Assembly: GCA_963817615.1 (NCBI GenBank)
Contig: CAWFPH010000004.1
Location: 248,001 to 312,000, forward strand
Source: FEN-1219 sp963817615
GTDB lineage: Bacteria > Pseudomonadota > Gammaproteobacteria > Steroidobacterales > Rariloculaceae
Direction of reading: 5' to 3'
DNA: 64,000 bases
Shown: piece after piece, positions 27,711 to 35,878 of the stretch
Layout: the number at the start of each line of letters is the position of its first letter
Numbering within the stretch: position 1 is the stretch's first letter
Program-made: the position numbers and the translations under genes
The notes under the pieces: generated by a model
Told to the model about the DNA's origin: nothing
Database searches by the model: none
What the model saw: the letters and a program-made list of their open reading frames with translations, nothing else

Positions 27711-28842
27711 AGCTTCGATTCTTCCATGTTGCGCGCGTCCCGCGCCAGTAGCCGAAAGCCGAGCTCCACGTCATCGCGACGAACAGCGCGGCCGCGAGCG
27801 GCAGCGACAACGCCCACGGCGCAGGCAGCCGATAGAACGCGACCACGGGCCGATAGGCGGCCGACATGGCGATCCACGCGAGCGCACCGAGGCAGACGGC
27901 CGGCGCCGGCAGCCAGACCGCCGCAGCGACCGTGACCGGCGGCAACAGCAACACGACGAACATCGCAAGCGTCACGCCGAGCAGCGCGACGGCCGAGTAG
28001 TCGAGCTGAGTGAAAGCCGAGCGGCTGACCATGCGCCAAAAGGAACTCAGATCGTAGGCGCGCAGGCTCGCGACCGAATGGCTCAGACCGATCCAAGTTT
28101 TCGAGCCGGCGGCCTTGAGCGCGGCCGCGAGCGTGCAGTCGTCGATCAGTGCATGGCGAACGGCCGCGAAGCCGCCGATGGCCCGAAGCCGCTCGACGCG
28201 CACGAACATGCAGCCGCCCGCCGCGGCCGCGGTGCGCCGCCCGGGCGCGTTCGCCAGAGCGAACGGATAGATCAGCTTGAAGAAGAAGACGAACGCCGGC
28301 GCGAGCAACCTTTCCCAAAACGTCAAGCCGCCGAGCTGAGCCATGATCGACACGAGGCCCGCTTCGTTAGCCGCGGCGAACGCCTTGAGCGTCGGCAGCA
28401 TCCGCGGCGCGAGCTCGATGTCTGCATCGAGCAGCAGCACTTGCCGACGATCGACCGCGGCGAGCCCCTGCTCGAGCGCCCAGAGCTTGCCGGCCCAACC
28501 CGCCGGCAGCGGCGCGCCCGCGACTACCGTGAGATCGAGAGGCTCGCCGGGCGCGTCGGCCGCGGCATCCCGCGCGGCCGCCGCCGTGCCGTCGCTCGAC
28601 TGGTCGTCTACGACGACGACCGCAAGCCCGCGTCCCTGCCGCTTGAGCGCCGCCACGGTCCTGCCGATTACGGCAGCCTCGTCGCGCGCGGGTATCAGCA
28701 CCGTGACGTCGCGGAGATCGTCGTCCGCGGCGGGATTCGCCTCGAGCCGCTCGCGCGTGCGCTGCGGCTGCCACGGCAGCAGCCAGACCCCGAGCCAAGC
28801 CGCAAGGGCCGCCGCAGCCAGGATCGTGGTCACGGCCGGCAC
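27694..28842 (-). CDS. hpnB: Hopanoid-associated glycosyltransferase HpnB
   Basis: A 382-residue membrane glycosyltransferase of family 2. An N-terminal membrane helix (residues 7-24) precedes the GT-A domain with VTVLIPARDEAAVIG, VVVDDQSSDGT, LLLDADIEL (metal-binding DxD) and a later IDDCTLAAALK. Several membrane helices follow (about 270-365). HpnB belongs to hopanoid clusters; its acceptor is not firmly established. It starts 57 bases after hpnH. Confidence 0.9.
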   Translation of the reverse strand: MPAVTTILAAAALAAWLGVWLLPWQPQRTRERLEANPAADDDLRDVTVLIPARDEAAVIGRTVAALKRQGRGLAVVVVDDQSSDGTAAAARDAAADAPGEPLDLTVVAGAPLPAGWAGKLWALEQGLAAVDRRQVLLLDADIELAPRMLPTLKAFAAANEAGLVSIMAQLGGLTFWERLLAPAFVFFFKLIYPFALANAPGRRTAAAAGGCMFVRVERLRAIGGFAAVRHALIDDCTLAAALKAAGSKTWIGLSHSVASLRAYDLSSFWRMVSRSAFTQLDYSAVALLGVTLAMFVVLLLPPVTVAAAVWLPAPAVCLGALAWIAMSAAYRPVVAFYRLPAPWALSLPLAAALFVAMTWSSAFGYWRGTRATWKNRSYGASV

Positions 28843-28899
28843 GGCGTCGCTGCGCGGTATTGCGAGCGCAAGCGCCGCAAGCGCCCGGCCCTTGCCCGC

Positions 28900-30018
28900 T
28901 CAGTCCTTGCGGCGCAGGCCGCCGATCTGGTCGATCGGGATCGCGACGCCGGGCGCCTGCCCGCCGTGCAGCACCGGCAGGTCCGGTGCCATCTCGCCGT
29001 CGAGCCGCGGCCCGAATAGGAATACGCTGAGGGCGGTCAACGGGCTCGAGACCGTGTGCTCGACCGCCGTGCCCTCGTAGCCGCAGTGCGCCATGCAGTT
29101 GTCGCACTTCGGATTGCGGCCGACACCGTAGCTCTCCCAGTGCGTGGTCGTCATGAGCTCGTTGAAGCTCTTGGCATAGCCCTCGTCGACGAGCAGGTAG
29201 CACGGCTTCTGCCAGCCGAACACGTTGTAGGTCGGATTGGCCCACGGCGTGCACTGATAGCTCTGGTTGCCGGCGAGGAAGTCGATGAACATGCTCGACT
29301 GGTTGAAATGCCACTTGCTGCCGCGCTTCCGGCCGATCTTGAAGATCTGGCGGAACAGCTCCTTCGACTTGCGGCGACCGAGAAACACGTCTTGCCGCGG
29401 CGCATGCTGATAGCTGTACCCCGGCGACAGCATCACGCCCTCGATGCCGAGCGAGTTCGCGAAGTCGAAGAAATTCGCTACGTCCTCCGGGTCCTCACCC
29501 GCATAGAGCGTGCAGTTCGCCGTCACGCGGAAGCCGCGCGCGCGCGCGGCCTTGATCGCCGAGACCGCTTTGTCGAACGTGCCGGCCCGGTCGACCGCCT
29601 TGTCGTGGCGGTCGCGATTGCCGTCCAGGTGGACCGAGAACGTGAGGTATGGCGAGGGCTTGTATTGATCCAGCTTCTGCTCGAGCAGCAGCGCATTCGT
29701 GCACAGATAGACGAACTTCTTGCGCGCGATGATGCCCTCGACAATCTGCGGCATCTCCTTGTGGATCAGTGGCTCGCCCCCCGGGATCGAGACCACGGGC
29801 GCACCGCACTCGTCGACCGCGTTGAGCGCATCCTCCACTGACATGCGCTTGCGCAGGATATCGTCCGGATAGTCGATCTTGCCGCACCCGGAGCAAGCGA
29901 GGTTGCACTGAAACAACGGCTCGAGCATCAGCACGAGCGGATAGCGTTTGTTGCCCTTGAGCTTCTGCTCGAGGATGTAGCGCGCAATGCGATACGTCTG
30001 GACCAGCGGGATACTCAT
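28900..30018 (-). CDS. hpnH: Adenosylhopane synthase, radical SAM protein HpnH
   Basis: A 372-residue radical SAM enzyme that attaches the 5'-deoxyadenosyl group to diploptene (hop-22(29)-ene), forming adenosylhopane, the first step of extended C35 hopanoids. The 4Fe-4S ligands are C38, C42 and C45 (QCNLACSGC). SIPGGEPLIH is the SAM-binding GGEP-type segment. The C-terminal domain has CTPWANPTYNVFGWQKPCYLL and CDNCMAHCGYEG, additional conserved cysteines. Length and sequence match HpnH closely. Its presence implies that extended hopanoids are made, provided a squalene-hopene cyclase exists elsewhere. Confidence 0.95.
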   Translation of the reverse strand: MSIPLVQTYRIARYILEQKLKGNKRYPLVLMLEPLFQCNLACSGCGKIDYPDDILRKRMSVEDALNAVDECGAPVVSIPGGEPLIHKEMPQIVEGIIARKKFVYLCTNALLLEQKLDQYKPSPYLTFSVHLDGNRDRHDKAVDRAGTFDKAVSAIKAARARGFRVTANCTLYAGEDPEDVANFFDFANSLGIEGVMLSPGYSYQHAPRQDVFLGRRKSKELFRQIFKIGRKRGSKWHFNQSSMFIDFLAGNQSYQCTPWANPTYNVFGWQKPCYLLVDEGYAKSFNELMTTTHWESYGVGRNPKCDNCMAHCGYEGTAVEHTVSSPLTALSVFLFGPRLDGEMAPDLPVLHGGQAPGVAIPIDQIGGLRRKD

Positions 30019-30037
30019 GCGGTCTCCTGATTATTCC

Positions 30038-30613
30038 TTATCCGTCCGTGCCGGTGCTATCGAGCATACCATCGAGGTAATTGGCTCTGATGTGCACCCA
30101 CTCCATCTTGAACCACGGCGTGAACGTCTCCGGCGCCGCAGCGAGCTCGCGCTCGAGCGCGTCGACATCGATGAATCGCCAGGCCGCAATCTCGTTGACG
30201 TTCACGTCCACCGGGCCGTCGTAACGGCCGTAATAGACCCAGCAATATTCATGCTCAGCGCCGACGGTGCCGTACGGCGCGTGATATTTGAACTTGTAGA
30301 GGAACTCGAGCGGACAGTCGAAACCGAGCTCTTGGCGCAGCCGCCGGCCGACCGCGTCCTGCATCGCCTCGCCGCGTCGCGGATGGGAGCAGCAGGTATT
30401 CGACCAGTAGTTCGGCCAAAGCATCTTGCTCGCGCTGCGCTTCTGTAGCAGCAGCTCGTTGTCGCCGTTGAACACGAAGATCGAGAATGCGCGGTGCAAC
30501 AGGCCCTTGCCGGTGTGGCATTCCGTCTTCGAGCGCGAGCCGATCTCCCGGTCGAGCTCGTCGACCAGGATCAGATCCTCGCCCGCATTCGATACGATCT
30601 CGTCACGCGCCAT
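30038..30613 (-). CDS. idi: Isopentenyl-diphosphate delta-isomerase, type 1
   Basis: A 191-residue Nudix-fold enzyme interconverting isopentenyl and dimethylallyl diphosphate. The catalytic cysteine is C75 in SNTCCSHPRRGE (N-x-x-C-x-H-P), with H77 a metal ligand. The acidic catalytic region is AEHEYCWVYYG. It is similar in length to E. coli Idi. A mevalonate route makes only isopentenyl diphosphate, so an isomerase is essential, which fits its place in this operon. The ATG at 30613 overlaps the end of the HMGR-mevalonate kinase gene by 11 bases. Confidence 0.95.
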   Translation of the reverse strand: MARDEIVSNAGEDLILVDELDREIGSRSKTECHTGKGLLHRAFSIFVFNGDNELLLQKRSASKMLWPNYWSNTCCSHPRRGEAMQDAVGRRLRQELGFDCPLEFLYKFKYHAPYGTVGAEHEYCWVYYGRYDGPVDVNVNEIAAWRFIDVDALERELAAAPETFTPWFKMEWVHIRANYLDGMLDSTGTDG

Positions 30614-32879
30614 TGAGTTCGGCTCCGAGCTGCACGGCCATCGCTTGGAATCCCGCGGCGCGAATCGCCGCGACGACGGGGTCCGTGTCGCCTTCGCAGA
30701 TCGCGATGATCGAGCCCCCGCCCCCGCCGCCCGTGAGCTTCGCGCCGCACGCGCCATGCTCGCGAGCGATGTCGCAGAGCTTTTCGAGCTCGGGCGTCGA
30801 GACCTGCAGTGCGTTCAGCATACCCTGGCAAATATTCATGAGCTGACCGAGGGTTGGCAAGTCATTGTCTTGAATTGCTTGAATGCCCCGCAGCGTGAGC
30901 GCGTCGATTTGATCGAAGATGCGCTCATAGAGCTTCTGGTCTTGCAGCCACGCCTCGCGGACGCGCCCGACCGTTTTCGCGGTCAGCCCCTCGTAGCCGG
31001 TCATGCCGATGACGGCCGGAATCGGCTCGCGCACGTTGAGCGGCTCGACGAGCGGCGGGTCGCCCGGGCGAAACACGAGCGGCTTGCCGTAGCAGGCGAG
31101 CGTGTTGTCGAGCCCGCTCGGACTGCCGTGCGCGACTTTCTCCGACTCGAAAGCCAGGCTATTCACCTCGGCGTCGGTCAGGCCGAGCCTGAAGTGCTTG
31201 TCGAGCGCCCGCACGATCGCCACGGCCATGGCCGCCGAGCCGCCCAAGCCCATGCTGCGCGGCACGTCCGGAAATACCTCGATGCGCATCGCGCGATTCG
31301 ACAGCCCGAGCTGGTCGAGCACGACACCGGCCGGGCGCTCGAACGAACGGCGTTCGCTCGGATTGCTCGCGAGGCGGTATTCCACGCCCCAACGCGGAAT
31401 CAGCAAATGGATGCCGTCGTCGCAGTCCTCGATCGCCGCCTTGATCGTGAGCGGAATCGGCGCCGCGATCGCGTGGCGGCCGTAGACGACCGCGTGCTCT
31501 CCGAGCAGTATCACCTTGCCATAGCCGACGCCCATCGCGGCCTCGCGGGTGCGGCGCTTGCGGCGACCGGTTTCCGTGCGGCGCCGCTCCTCCTCGAGCT
31601 CGACGATGATCTCTTGGGCCTTCCAGACCTTGATCACGCCGCTCTGGATCAGCCGCTCGAGCACCTCGTCGAAGATCTCCTTCGGGGCACCGGCCGCCGT
31701 GACGACACTGCGCGCATGCAGCGTCATGTGACCTTTCTGGATGCCCTCCGTGGCCAGCGCGCGGATCGCCGCGAAATTCTGAGCGAGCCCCACGGCGGCC
31801 ATGACCTGCGCAAGCTCGGTTGCGGAGTCCACGCCGAGCAAGCGGAGGTTCAATGCCACGGTCGGATTCGACTCGAGCGGCGCGCCCACGATGCCGACCT
31901 TGATGGGCACCTCGATGCGGCCGACCAGATTACCCTCGTCGTCGGCGCGCCACTCCGTGAGCGAGGAATACCGCCCGCCGCGCGCCGCGTACGCATGAGC
32001 GCCGGCCTCGATCGCGCGCCAGTCGTTGCCGGTGGCGATTGCGACCGGATCGATGCCGTTCATGATGCCTTTGTTGTGCGTGGCCGCGCGGTACGGATCG
32101 ACCGTCGCAAAGTCGGCCGCCACGATGATGCCGTCCCGGGCTTGCTCGCCCGTGTAGCCACGGCCGGCGAGCTGGTCGACCGGAATCCTGCAGGATGCGC
32201 GCACGAGCGCCCGATCCGTGAGGTTCGACAAGATCCGCAGGAACACCTCGCCACCCGTCATCGACTCGATCAACGGAGCGACGCCCTCGCACATGCCGTT
32301 CACGAGATTTGCGCCCATTGCGTCGCGCGTGTCGACGAGCAAATGCACGACGAGCATCGGCTTGCCGCTCGACGGCAGCGGGTGCACGTTCAGCTCGAGG
32401 TCGCGCGCGCCACCGCCGCGCGCGACCATGTTCGGGTGGAAGCTGTTCGCGAGATTGATGATCTCGTGCTTGCGATCGCGCAGCACCTGCTTCGCGCGCT
32501 CCATATCGGGCACGTTCACGATTTGGATCTGGCCGATCAGAATCGGATCCGTCGCCTCGGCGCGGAAACCACCCGCTGCACGAATCAACTTGCAGGCGGA
32601 GCCGAGCGCGGCGATCACCGACGGCTCCTCGACCACCATCGGCACGAGATACTGCTTGGCATTCACGACGAGGTTCATGCCGAGACCGAGCGGCAGGCCC
32701 ATCACGCCGACCACGTTCTCGATCATCTTGTCGGCGGCTTCGAGATCGAGCGTGTGCCGACCCGTGGCGAGCGCCCGGAAGTCGGTGCTGTTCAGAAGTC
32801 CACGCTCGTGGACGGCACGGACTCGCTCTTCGACGCTGAGCTTGTAGAACTCGGGAATCCGCAAGCGATCAGAACTCAC
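30603..32879 (-). CDS. mvaA-mvk: Fusion of class II HMG-CoA reductase and mevalonate kinase
   Basis: A single 758-residue open frame joins two successive mevalonate enzymes. Residues 1-~430 are class II HMG-CoA reductase, with IENVVG (53-58), E85 (VEEPS), K270 (THNKG), D286 (GNDWRA) and H384 (GHMTLH). These four align with the catalytic E83/K267/D283/H381 of the Pseudomonas mevalonii enzyme. After a charged linker (~429-448, ERRRTETGRRKRR) residues 449-758 are a GHMP mevalonate kinase: KVILLGEHAVVYG, SMGLGGSAAM, SGLDN and LTGGGGGGS. The NAD-selective aspartate (D146 in P. mevalonii) appears replaced by histidine. The linker ends with an internal ATG at 31535 with GAGG nearby, so separate kinase synthesis is also possible. 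The start overlaps the phosphomevalonate kinase stop as ATGA. Confidence 0.93.
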   Translation of the reverse strand: MSSDRLRIPEFYKLSVEERVRAVHERGLLNSTDFRALATGRHTLDLEAADKMIENVVGVMGLPLGLGMNLVVNAKQYLVPMVVEEPSVIAALGSACKLIRAAGGFRAEATDPILIGQIQIVNVPDMERAKQVLRDRKHEIINLANSFHPNMVARGGGARDLELNVHPLPSSGKPMLVVHLLVDTRDAMGANLVNGMCEGVAPLIESMTGGEVFLRILSNLTDRALVRASCRIPVDQLAGRGYTGEQARDGIIVAADFATVDPYRAATHNKGIMNGIDPVAIATGNDWRAIEAGAHAYAARGGRYSSLTEWRADDEGNLVGRIEVPIKVGIVGAPLESNPTVALNLRLLGVDSATELAQVMAAVGLAQNFAAIRALATEGIQKGHMTLHARSVVTAAGAPKEIFDEVLERLIQSGVIKVWKAQEIIVELEEERRRTETGRRKRRTREAAMGVGYGKVILLGEHAVVYGRHAIAAPIPLTIKAAIEDCDDGIHLLIPRWGVEYRLASNPSERRSFERPAGVVLDQLGLSNRAMRIEVFPDVPRSMGLGGSAAMAVAIVRALDKHFRLGLTDAEVNSLAFESEKVAHGSPSGLDNTLACYGKPLVFRPGDPPLVEPLNVREPIPAVIGMTGYEGLTAKTVGRVREAWLQDQKLYERIFDQIDALTLRGIQAIQDNDLPTLGQLMNICQGMLNALQVSTPELEKLCDIAREHGACGAKLTGGGGGGSIIAICEGDTDPVVAAIRAAGFQAMAVQLGAELNGA

Positions 32880-33871
32880 TGCGCACGCTCCTCGACGCGC
32901 GGCTCGACCGCGAGACCGCCGGGGGCGACCTCGACATCGATCACGCTAAACCCCAAGAGTTGAACCGATCGTTTGAAGGCCTGGAGCGCATCGGCGTCGA
33001 TCGCACAAGCGAGACCGAGATCGCCGCCGCCGGCGCCGCTCACTTTGTAGGCAACTCCATAGCGCTGCGCATGCTCGCCGATTCGCCGGTGCTCGGCCGT
33101 GACGATCTCAGCACCTATCGCTACCCCAAGATTCTGTAAAGCGCCGCCGTATTCTGCGACCGCTTCGACGAACGCCGCGGCATCATCCCCACTGACCGCG
33201 GCACAACCCGCTTCGGCCGTTGCGCCGAGCCGCCTCACGAGGGCCCTGCCCGGCCCCGGATTCGCCGCCAGCCAGGTCCGGTACCGCCCCACGAGCTCGG
33301 GCGTCGAGGCCGAGCGGCCGGCAAAAATACCCGCGAATCCTACACTGTTCGGCAGCCGGACTGAACTAATTCGGGGCATCGTGGAACTCACTGCGCGGTA
33401 TTCGATCGCACCACCGACGTAGCTCGCTGCAACATCCAGACCGCTGCCGCGCCCCCCCTGAAACGCACGATGCAGCGCGATCAGCTCCGCCACTTGCGGC
33501 GCCGGCCCTCCCCGAGCCGCCGCCCAGGCGCCGGCGAATGCGCAGAGCACGGCCGCGCTCGAGCCGAGCCCGAGCTTCATGCCGGCGCCGAAGAACGATC
33601 GCGAGTCGACCGTCGCGCACCAGGGCCGTGCAGCCGGGGCCGCCGCGGTCACGACGTCGATCAGCGTTGCGCCGCTTGGCTCGGACAACGAGAACGATCG
33701 TTCGTTCTTTTCAGGGGCATGGGTCGTCAGACGACAGCGATCGGTCGCGCTCGGGGCGATCGTCGCCCGCGCGTACCGGTCGACCGCCACCACGAGCGCC
33801 GGCGCACCGTCGAGCACGGCGTATTCGCCGAGCACTACGAGCTTTCCGGGCGCGCGGGCCGCGACGACCAC
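32876..33871 (-). CDS. pmk: Phosphomevalonate kinase (GHMP family)
   Basis: A 331-residue cytoplasmic kinase converting 5-phosphomevalonate to 5-diphosphomevalonate. It begins with the GHMP substrate motif ARAPGKLVVLGEYAVLDGAPALV. The ATP loop is GMKLGLGSSAAVLCAF, GRGSGLDVAASYVGG is the central signature, and YKVSGAGGGDLGLA the C-terminal motif. The initiation codon is probably the GTG at 33871, one base after the mvaD stop, with GGAG ten bases upstream. Its own stop overlaps the next start by 4 bases. Neighbours on either side carry the other kinase and the decarboxylase, supporting this role over other GHMP kinases. Confidence 0.88.
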   Translation of the reverse strand: MVVAARAPGKLVVLGEYAVLDGAPALVVAVDRYARATIAPSATDRCRLTTHAPEKNERSFSLSEPSGATLIDVVTAAAPAARPWCATVDSRSFFGAGMKLGLGSSAAVLCAFAGAWAAARGGPAPQVAELIALHRAFQGGRGSGLDVAASYVGGAIEYRAVSSTMPRISSVRLPNSVGFAGIFAGRSASTPELVGRYRTWLAANPGPGRALVRRLGATAEAGCAAVSGDDAAAFVEAVAEYGGALQNLGVAIGAEIVTAEHRRIGEHAQRYGVAYKVSGAGGGDLGLACAIDADALQAFKRSVQLLGFSVIDVEVAPGGLAVEPRVEERAQ

Positions 33872-33872
33872 C

Positions 33873-34877
33873 TCAGCGCAGCTCCGCGCCGGCCCCGAGG
33901 GCGCTCTTGAGCAGCTCGACGACGCCCGGCACCGCCCGCAGCGCCGCTTCGACCCGGCGCCGGGCGGCCCCGGTCGTGATCGCCTTGAGCTGCGGACCGG
34001 CGTCGATGGTGAAGAACACGGGCACGCCCGTCGCGCGCAGCTCGCGAACCGCACGCATGCACTCGACCGTCGCACCGTTCCAATAAAGAAGGGGCGGCCG
34101 CGCCGCGAGTGCCGCGGCGTGCATCTTCAGGCAGTTATGCTCGGCGACCTCCGCGAGCCTCTCGAAATCTCGAGCCGCGATCGCGGCGCGCGCGGCGGCG
34201 AGATCCGGGGGTTGCGTAGCGACCCATTGCGAATAGTAAGGAGAGGAATGCGCCGAACGCGTCATCCCGCGGCCGGAGCCGACCGCCTTCTCGCCTTTCG
34301 CGGTGACGGCGATGACGACCTCGAGCGGCCAATCGGCCGCCGAAAGCAGCGGCTCGGCGAAGCTGTCGCTGCCGTCGGCCGCCGAGCCGGCATGCATCTC
34401 CACGAAGCCCCCGAAGATCGATCGCGCTGCCGAGCCCGAGCCCCGACGGGCGGCAATGCTGAGCTCGCGCGCGCCCGCCTCGAGGTTCAGTGCCGCGGCC
34501 GCCGCAGTGACCAGCGCCGCAAACCCGGATGCCGAGGACGCGAGCCCAGCGCCGGTCGGAAAGTTGTTGGCGCTGACGACGCGCGCACGCGTGCTCACTC
34601 CGGCCCGCGCGCGCAACACGTCGAGACAACTCGACACCTTCTCGAGCTGGTCGGCCCGCCGCTGGCCGTCGAGCAAGAGCTCGTCGCGCGCGAGCTGCGG
34701 ATCGAACTCGACCTGAGTGTCCGACCACAATGCATCGAGCGTGATCGAGATCGAACCGACCGCTGGCACGTTCAGGCGCGCGTCCGCTTTACCCCAATAC
34801 TTCACGAGCGCGAAGTTGGCGCGCGCGCGCGCGGCCGCGCGCTGCACGGCAGCGGCGTTCCGATCAGAAGTAGTCAT
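33873..34877 (-). CDS. mvaD: Diphosphomevalonate decarboxylase
   Basis: A 334-residue enzyme that uses ATP to decarboxylate diphosphomevalonate to isopentenyl diphosphate. Key features are ANFALVKYWGKAD, VPAVGSISITLD, the ATP-binding NFPTGAGLASSASGFAAL, RSIFGGFVEMH, and the C-terminal FFTIDAGPQLKAI with the catalytic aspartate. This set is specific for the decarboxylase branch of the GHMP family; a phosphomevalonate decarboxylase cannot be excluded by eye, but the adjacent phosphomevalonate kinase argues for the classical route. The ATG at 34877 overlaps hpnA by 14 bases. Confidence 0.92.
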   Translation of the reverse strand: MTTSDRNAAAVQRAAARARANFALVKYWGKADARLNVPAVGSISITLDALWSDTQVEFDPQLARDELLLDGQRRADQLEKVSSCLDVLRARAGVSTRARVVSANNFPTGAGLASSASGFAALVTAAAAALNLEAGARELSIAARRGSGSAARSIFGGFVEMHAGSAADGSDSFAEPLLSAADWPLEVVIAVTAKGEKAVGSGRGMTRSAHSSPYYSQWVATQPPDLAAARAAIAARDFERLAEVAEHNCLKMHAAALAARPPLLYWNGATVECMRAVRELRATGVPVFFTIDAGPQLKAITTGAARRRVEAALRAVPGVVELLKSALGAGAELR

Positions 34878-35847
34878 GTTTCTCGAACCAATCGATCGCA
34901 TCGGTGATCGCGTATTGCGGCGCGCGCCATCGGTAGTCGAGCTCGCGGGCGGCCTTCGCGCTCGAGAAGTACATGTGCTTGCGCGACATGCGCAAGCCGT
35001 CGAGTGTCACGCGCGGCTCCCGCTGCGTGAAGCGCGCCACACCTTCGGCGCCGACGGCGATCGGATAGACGGCCCAATGCGGCAGTCTGATCTTGCTCGC
35101 GGGTCGCCCCGTGTGCTCCCCGACCACGTGGAGGATCTGCGCGAGCGTGAGATCCTCGCCGCCGAGGATGTACCGCTCGCCCGGCTTGCCGACCTCGAGC
35201 GCCAGAAGGTGGCCGCGGGCGACGTCGTCGACGTGCACGACGTTCAAGCCGGTGTCGACGTACGCGGGCATGCGGCCGGCGGCCGCATCGAGTATCACGC
35301 GGCCGGTGGGCGTGGGCCGCACGTCGCCGGGACCTATCGGCGTGGATGGATTCACCGTGACCACCGGCAATCCGAGCTCCGCGGCGCGCCGCCGCACCGC
35401 TTGCTCGGCCAGAAATTTCGAGCGTTTATAGGCGCCGATCATGCTCTCGAACGTCACCGGCGTGCTCTCGTCGGCCGGCAGCCGATTCGCGTTGATGCCG
35501 AGCACCGCGACGCTCGAGGTGTAGACGAGCCGCTCGACTCCCGCGTCGGCCGCGGCCTCGAGCACGTTCACCGAGCCGTCGACGTTCGTGCGGTACATCG
35601 GCGCCGGGTCGAGTGCCCACAGCCGGTAGTCGGCCGCAACGTGGAACACCGCACTGCAACCGCGCGCGGCACGGCGCAACGAATCGCGATCGTTCAGGTC
35701 GCCTTCGGCCAGGTCGACCGCAAGCCCCTCGAGATTGCGCCGATCGCTGCCGCGGCGCACGAGCGCGCGCACCTCGCGTCCGTCGCCGAGCAGTGCGCGC
35801 ACCACAGCCGCACCGACGAACCCCGTTGCGCCCGTGACGAGGTTCAT
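34864..35847 (-). CDS. hpnA: Hopanoid-associated NAD-dependent sugar epimerase/reductase HpnA
   Basis: A 327-residue extended short-chain dehydrogenase. The Rossmann motif is TGATGFVGAAVVRALL, residues 6-20, followed by VFHVAADYRLWA, YTSSVAVLG, and the catalytic YKRSKFLAE. HpnA is a common marker of hopanoid gene clusters, resembling dihydroflavonol reductases; its reaction is not settled. It starts 31 bases after hpnN and overlaps mvaD, tying the hopanoid and mevalonate genes to one transcript. Confidence 0.92.
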   Translation of the reverse strand: MNLVTGATGFVGAAVVRALLGDGREVRALVRRGSDRRNLEGLAVDLAEGDLNDRDSLRRAARGCSAVFHVAADYRLWALDPAPMYRTNVDGSVNVLEAAADAGVERLVYTSSVAVLGINANRLPADESTPVTFESMIGAYKRSKFLAEQAVRRRAAELGLPVVTVNPSTPIGPGDVRPTPTGRVILDAAAGRMPAYVDTGLNVVHVDDVARGHLLALEVGKPGERYILGGEDLTLAQILHVVGEHTGRPASKIRLPHWAVYPIAVGAEGVARFTQREPRVTLDGLRMSRKHMYFSSAKAARELDYRWRAPQYAITDAIDWFEKHDYF

Positions 35848-35878
35848 TGCTCGCGCTCGCGCATCGGCCTGTCGCGGC

